This document shows, piece by piece, positions 60,205 to 64,000 of a stretch of 64,000 nt of DNA. The position numbers were made by a program, and so were the translations under genes. The DNA lies in NCBI RefSeq assembly GCF_022808695.1, contig NZ_JAKZKW010000005.1, positions 1-64,000 on the forward strand, written 5' to 3'. This stretch comes from Fundidesulfovibrio soli. GTDB taxonomy: Bacteria; Desulfobacterota; Desulfovibrionia; Desulfovibrionales; Desulfovibrionaceae. How positions within the stretch are numbered: the first letter of the stretch is position 1; each line of letters begins with the position of its first letter. Under the pieces are notes generated by a model, which was given only the letters and a program-made list of their open reading frames with translations, was not told the DNA's origin and made no database searches.

Positions 60205-60227
60205 CGTATCCAGTCTTATGGGATACG
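60205..60227. terminator. Small inverted repeat in the gap after aroE
   Basis: CGTATCC and GGATACG, a 7-bp stem with a 9-nt loop, lie in the 260-bp gap between aroE and the hypothetical membrane protein. No T-run follows. It could be a terminator or a protein site. Confidence 0.35.
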
Positions 60228-60383
60228 AGCGATGGAGAGCGGGGGCATCCTGACTGGCGGCCGGGGTAACGGCCCTGGGCGGGATTCCTGCCGGCGCGGG
60301 ACAGGATGCTGCGCCGGGGTGCTTTCAGTAGAGGGAAATGCCGGCCATTTCCCGCGCCCGTGCGCGGAGAAGGCTGGCGAAGG

Positions 60384-61232
60384 CTATGCGCCGAGCGCCC
60401 GCAGCAGCAGGGCCTTGGCCTCGTCCAGGGGCAGGTCCAGCCCGGTCCAGAGCTTGAACTGGGCCGCGCCCTGGCCCGCGAACATCGCCAGCCCGTCGAT
60501 GACGGACGCGCCGCGCTCCCGGGCCTGGAGCAGGAAGGGGGTGAGCAGGGGGTTGTAGACGATGTCGTAGGCGATGTGCCTTGGCGTCCAGTATTCGGCG
60601 GGCATGGGCGAGAGCCCGTCGCCCTTGCCGGACATGCCCACGGGCGTGGTGTTCACCACCAGTTGGGCGTCGAAATCGGCTCTTTCCTCCCAAGGGATGG
60701 CCTGAACACCGAAGGTTTCGGCCAGGGCCAGGGCGCGCTCGAAGGTCCTGTTGGCCATGGCCACCCGGGCCACGCCCAGTTCGTTCAGGCCCGCAAGCAC
60801 GGCCTTGGCCGCGCCCCCGGCACCCAACACCAAAACGCTTTCAGGCGTGCTGGGCAGTCCCAGGAGCGGCGCGCAGAATCCGGCCACGTCGGTGTTGTGG
60901 CCCACCAGCCGCCCGGCTCCGGGCTCGCCCTCCCAGACCAGGGTGTTCACCGCGCCCACGCTGCCGGCCAGCGGGTCCACCGCGTCCAGCAGGGGCATCA
61001 CGGCCTCCTTGTGGGGGATGGTCACCGAGAGGCCGCATACGGGCATGGTCCGCACGGCGCGGATGAAATCCTCCAGGCGCTCGGGCGGGGTGGGGAAGGC
61101 CACGTAGGCCGCGGCCACGCCCATGCGCGCGAAGCCCCAGTTGTGCAGCAGCGGCGAGAGCGTCTGGCCCAGGGGGTGCCCGATAATGCCGTAGAGCAGC
61201 CTGGGCGGTACGGCGCTCTCAGGCGGCGTCAT
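60384..61232 (-). CDS. aroE: Shikimate 5-dehydrogenase
   Basis: AroE reduces 3-dehydroshikimate with NADPH in aromatic amino acid synthesis. The 282-residue protein has the substrate site YGIIGHPLGQTLSPLLHNWGF and SVTIPHKEAVMPLLD with the catalytic Lys, plus DTDVAG-like NTDVAGFCAPL, the NADP fold LVLGAGGAAKAVLAGL and VNTTPVGM. These are the normal domains in order. Its start lies within the last codons of korC (14-bp overlap), so aroE is cotranscribed with the kor genes. Confidence 0.95.
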   Translation of the reverse strand: MTPPESAVPPRLLYGIIGHPLGQTLSPLLHNWGFARMGVAAAYVAFPTPPERLEDFIRAVRTMPVCGLSVTIPHKEAVMPLLDAVDPLAGSVGAVNTLVWEGEPGAGRLVGHNTDVAGFCAPLLGLPSTPESVLVLGAGGAAKAVLAGLNELGVARVAMANRTFERALALAETFGVQAIPWEERADFDAQLVVNTTPVGMSGKGDGLSPMPAEYWTPRHIAYDIVYNPLLTPFLLQARERGASVIDGLAMFAGQGAAQFKLWTGLDLPLDEAKALLLRALGA

Positions 61233-61755
61233 ACCCGGCCTGCAGGGCCTCGGCGTTCTTGGGGATCAGGTGGCCGTAGTGGGCGGGCACCACATGGGTG
61301 AGGGCCTGCTTGAGCCGCTCCAGGGGCAGCGCGCCCGTTGCCTTCACGAAGGCCCCCATGGCCACCATGTTCACCATGCGCGCGTTGCCCACCTTCTCGG
61401 CGATGTCGTTGCAGGGCACGCCCACCACCTTGATCCGCGCGGAGTCGGCCAGGGCCGGGTCCGCCAGGGAGGAGTTGACCACCACGGTGCCCCCGTCGGC
61501 CAGCTGGACCTGGAACTTTTCCAGCGAGGGCCTGTTCAGGGCCACCACGTTCTGCGGGCGGCGGATGATGGGGGAGCCGATCTCCTCGTCGGAGAGCACC
61601 ACGGTGCAGTTGGCGGTGCCGCCGCGCATCTCCGGCCCGTAGACGGGCATGAACGTCACGTTGAGGCCGTGCTCCATGGCGGCGTAGGCCAGAAGCGTCC
61701 CGGCCAGGACCACGCCCTGGCCGCCGAACCCGGCGATGATAACGTCGGCGTACAT
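61219..61755 (-). CDS. korC: 2-oxoacid:ferredoxin oxidoreductase gamma subunit
   Basis: The 178-residue protein has the gamma-subunit signature DVIIAGFGGQGVVLAGTLLAYAAME (4-28), followed by TFMPVYGPEMRGGTANCTVVLS and NVVALNRPSLEKF, the standard POR/KOR gamma fold. With the other three subunits it converts a 2-oxoacid plus CoA to acyl-CoA and reduced ferredoxin; 2-oxoglutarate is likely, branched-chain 2-oxoacids possible. The ATG overlaps the stop of korB (ATGA). Confidence 0.93.
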   Translation of the reverse strand: MYADVIIAGFGGQGVVLAGTLLAYAAMEHGLNVTFMPVYGPEMRGGTANCTVVLSDEEIGSPIIRRPQNVVALNRPSLEKFQVQLADGGTVVVNSSLADPALADSARIKVVGVPCNDIAEKVGNARMVNMVAMGAFVKATGALPLERLKQALTHVVPAHYGHLIPKNAEALQAGYDAA

Positions 61756-62516
61756 CAGCAGGCTCCCGCGTTTTTGGCGATGTCCTTGAAGACCCCCAGG
61801 GGGAAGGTGGGGATGATGGCGGCCTCGATGTGCTCGTTGGCCTGCACCGGGGTCATTTTCCAGTTGGTGGGGCAGGTGGCCAGAAGCTCCACGAAGCCCA
61901 TGCCCTGGCCCGCCAGCTGCACCTCGAAGGCGCGGCGGATGGCCTTGCGGGCCTGGGCCAGGTGCTTGACGTTGTTGAGCGCCACCCGGGCGGAGAAGGC
62001 CACGCCGCCGAGCCCGGCCACGATCTCGGCCATGCGGAAGGGCGAACCCTCGGTGCTGGCGCAACGGCCCGCCGGGCTGGTGGTGGTCTTCTGGCCCACC
62101 AGGGTGGTGGGGGCCATCTGGCCGCCGGTCATGCCGTAGACGGTGTTGTTGACGAACACCACGGTGATGCGCTCGCCCCGGTTGGCCGCGTGCATGATCT
62201 CGGCCATGCCGATGGAGGCCAGGTCGCCGTCGCCCTGGTAGGTGAAGACCACCTTGTCCGGGCTCACGCGCTTGACGCCCGTGGCCGTGGCCGGGGCGCG
62301 GCCGTGGGGGGCCTCGACGGAGTCGAAGCGCAGGTAGTTGTACAGGAAGACCGAGCAGCCGATGGAGGTGACCATGATGGTCTTCTCCGCCAGCTTCTCG
62401 GCGTCGAGGTATTCGGCCACCATGCGGTGGGCCACGCCGTGCTGGCACCCGGGGCAGTAGTGCGTGGGGGTGACGGCCACGGAGGGGGTGCGGGTGAAGG
62501 CCAGGGTCTCGCTCAT
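61755..62516 (-). CDS. korB: 2-oxoacid:ferredoxin oxidoreductase beta subunit (TPP-binding)
   Basis: The 253-residue TPP subunit has YCPGCQHGVAHRM near 20-32 (a Cys pair but fewer cluster ligands than POR), TSIGCSVF, and the TPP-Mg motif QGDGDLASIGMAEIMHAANRG with VVFVNNTVYGMTGGQ. The short length and separate gamma and ferredoxin subunits fit the KorB/VorB class. It overlaps korA and korC by 4 nt each. Confidence 0.93.
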   Translation of the reverse strand: MSETLAFTRTPSVAVTPTHYCPGCQHGVAHRMVAEYLDAEKLAEKTIMVTSIGCSVFLYNYLRFDSVEAPHGRAPATATGVKRVSPDKVVFTYQGDGDLASIGMAEIMHAANRGERITVVFVNNTVYGMTGGQMAPTTLVGQKTTTSPAGRCASTEGSPFRMAEIVAGLGGVAFSARVALNNVKHLAQARKAIRRAFEVQLAGQGMGFVELLATCPTNWKMTPVQANEHIEAAIIPTFPLGVFKDIAKNAGAC

Positions 62517-63583
62517 TTGGAGCCTCCGGTGAGGGCGGCCTCGATGGCGGCCTCGTATTCGTCCGGCGTGGGGATGGTGCCGGAGAGGGTGCCGTGGAAG
62601 GCGCTGTCCGCGATGCCGCACACGGCCAGGCGCACGTCGTCGAGCATCTGGCCCATGTTGTGCTCGATGGTCAGCAGGCGCTTGCCCTGCCTGGCCAGGT
62701 CGGCGATGGCCTCGGACGGGAAGGGGAAGAGCGTGATGGGCCTCAGCAGGCCGACCTTGAGCCCCCGGGCGCGCAGCTTGCGGATGGAGGATTTGACGAT
62801 GCGCGCGATGGAGCCGAAGGAGACCACCACCAGCTCGGCGTCGTCCGTCATGAAGGATTCGCACCGCGTGAGGGAGGACATGGCCTCGAACTTGGCGCGC
62901 AGCCGCTGGTTCACGGCGGTGAGCAGGCCCTCGGCCAGGAACAGGGAGCGGAACACGCGCTGTTCGCGCCCTTTCGCGCCGCTCAGGCCCCAATCGGCCG
63001 ATTCGGCCGGGTCGGCGGGCCTGGGTTCGCCTCGCGTGATGGGCTCCTTCATCTGGCCCAGGATCGCGTCGCCCAGGATCATCACCGGGGTGCGGAAGCG
63101 GAAGGCGATGTCGAAGGCCTCGCGGGTCAGGTCGTAGGCTTCCTGGCAGGTGGAGGGCGCCAGCACCGGGGTGCGGTAGTCGCCGTGGCCGCCGCCGCGC
63201 GTGGCCTGGAAGTAGTCGCCCTGGGCGGTGTTGATGTCGCCCAGGCCGGGGCCGCCGCGCATCATGTTCACCACCACGCAGGGTGTCTCGCTGGCCGCCA
63301 TGTAGGAGAAGGACTCCTGCATGAGCGACACGCCGGGGCTTGAGGACGAGGTCATGGCCCGCGCGCCCGTGGCGGCCGCGCCCAGCACCATGTTGATGGC
63401 CGCCATCTCGCTCTCGGCCTGGACGAACGCGCCCCCGGCCTTGGGCAGATGCAGGCTCATGAACTCGGGAATCTCGTTCTGGGGCGTGATGGGGTAGCCG
63501 AAATAGCCCTTGAGCCCGGCGTCGATGGCCCCCATGGACACGGCCTCGTTGCCTTTGACGAAGATGCGGCCGTCGGCGCTCAT
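62513..63583 (-). CDS. korA: 2-oxoacid:ferredoxin oxidoreductase alpha subunit
   Basis: The 356-residue alpha subunit has GNEAVSMGAIDAGLKGYFGYPITPQNEIPEFM, the pyrimidine-domain start of this family, then QAESEMAAINMVLGAAATGARAMTSSSSPGVSLMQE. The C-terminal half carries LVVVSFGSIARIVKSSIRKLRARGLKVGLLRPITLFPFP, the typical transketolase C-like domain. AAGGAGG lies 10 nt upstream. The 4-nt overlaps with korD and korB show tight operon packing. Confidence 0.94.
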   Translation of the reverse strand: MSADGRIFVKGNEAVSMGAIDAGLKGYFGYPITPQNEIPEFMSLHLPKAGGAFVQAESEMAAINMVLGAAATGARAMTSSSSPGVSLMQESFSYMAASETPCVVVNMMRGGPGLGDINTAQGDYFQATRGGGHGDYRTPVLAPSTCQEAYDLTREAFDIAFRFRTPVMILGDAILGQMKEPITRGEPRPADPAESADWGLSGAKGREQRVFRSLFLAEGLLTAVNQRLRAKFEAMSSLTRCESFMTDDAELVVVSFGSIARIVKSSIRKLRARGLKVGLLRPITLFPFPSEAIADLARQGKRLLTIEHNMGQMLDDVRLAVCGIADSAFHGTLSGTIPTPDEYEAAIEAALTGGSK

Positions 63584-63816
63584 CGGCTGGCCTCCTTGGC
63601 TTTGACGGTGCGCCAGACCACGATGGCCAGGTCGGGGCACATCTGGGCGCAGGCGGTGCAGCCGGTGCACTCTTCAGCGAGCTCCGGGGCGCACTCGGCC
63701 ACCTTGTATCCTTGCGCGTTCATGCGCGCGGACTGGCGGAGTATGTTCTTGGGGCAGACAACGGTGCAAAGCAGACAGCCTTTGCAACGCTCCTCGTCGA
63801 GGACGATTCGTGACAT
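63580..63816 (-). CDS. korD: 2-oxoacid:ferredoxin oxidoreductase delta subunit (2[4Fe-4S] ferredoxin)
   Basis: A 78-residue ferredoxin with two classic cluster motifs, CKGCLLCTVVCP (about 11-22) and CTGCTACAQMCP (about 50-61). It passes electrons from the TPP/CoA active centre to free ferredoxin. First gene of korDABC-aroE, with GGGAG upstream of the ATG and queA just before it on the same strand. Confidence 0.94.
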   Translation of the reverse strand: MSRIVLDEERCKGCLLCTVVCPKNILRQSARMNAQGYKVAECAPELAEECTGCTACAQMCPDLAIVVWRTVKAKEASR

Positions 63817-63850
63817 CGGGCAGACTCCCTTGGTGTCGGGTTTGGCCGCG

Positions 63851-64000
63851 TCAGCGGATGAGCATGGCGTCGCCGTAAGAAAAGAAACGGTATCCCTCGA
63901 GCACGGCACGGGCGTAGGCGCTAAAAATCGCCTCCCTGCCGGCCAAGGCCGCGACCATAATCACTAGGCTCGAACCGGGCAAATGAAAATTGGTGACCAT
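63851..64000 (-). CDS. queA: tRNA preQ1(34) S-adenosylmethionine ribosyltransferase-isomerase, 3' end
   Basis: Only the last 49 codons are in the window. They read [20 protein letters not shown]...[21 protein letters not shown] and stop at 63851, which is the strongly conserved C terminus of QueA (TNFHLPxSTLLMLVxA, [11 protein letters not shown]). QueA transfers and isomerises the ribosyl group of SAM onto preQ1 in tRNA to make epoxyqueuosine. The 5' part lies beyond the window edge. It is 35 bp upstream of korD on the same strand. Confidence 0.95.
   Translation of the reverse strand: MVTNFHLPGSSLVIMVAALAGREAIFSAYARAVLEGYRFFSYGDAMLIR

Overview
The window looks like a chromosomal segment of a GC-rich, sulfate-reducing Desulfovibrionaceae-type bacterium (Desulfovibrio/Fundidesulfovibrio-like). 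The pointers are a periplasmic tetraheme cytochrome c3, an AhbB-type siroheme decarboxylase (alternative haem route), a rex gene beside atpB/atpE, the anaerobic early-cobalt cobalamin pathway (cbiA, D, ET, F, G, H, cobS), a korDABC ferredoxin-linked 2-oxoacid oxidoreductase and a giant acyl-CoA dehydratase-type activase. The genus is an inference; no rRNA or tRNA gene was seen.

Layout. 0.1-4.3 kb (minus): cobS, a SAM hydroxide adenosyltransferase, rex, and the Fo operon atpZ-atpI-atpB-atpE, with a Rex-like operator upstream. 4.7-12.1 kb (plus): a 1204-residue membrane protein, two family-4 glycosyltransferases and an EamA exporter, separated by repeat-rich gaps. 12.3-25.9 kb: kup, wrbA, cobalamin genes (cbiA-cbiD, cbiET, cbiF), cheV, yjbQ, gpsA and ahbB.

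26.0-39.0 kb is a visibly lower-GC accessory island. hddC (plus) faces a long minus-strand cluster: a TylF-like methyltransferase, a B12-binding radical SAM protein fused to a sulfotransferase, hddA, a type-11 methyltransferase, and a ~1470-residue protein joining a sulfotransferase, a coiled coil, FDxxYY-type repeats, a GT2 and a GT4. Together these suggest assembly and sulfation/methylation of a heptose-containing surface glycan. This is the most novel part of the window.

39.2-64.0 kb returns to the core style: a secreted Cys-rich protein, a BPL_N amidotransferase-like protein, valS, hemL, cbiG-cbiH, cytochrome c3, a coiled-coil acidic protein, the giant activase, phoB-phoR-pstB-phoU (without pstSCA) behind Pho-box-like repeats, an MltD-like lytic transglycosylase, aroE-korCBAD, and the 3' end of queA. 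Tetrapyrrole genes (hemL, ahbB, cbi/cob) are spread over several loci rather than forming one operon.

Intergenic DNA carries several dispersed hairpin repeat families, at least three of them present in two copies within the window, plus a ~120-bp MITE-like inverted repeat.
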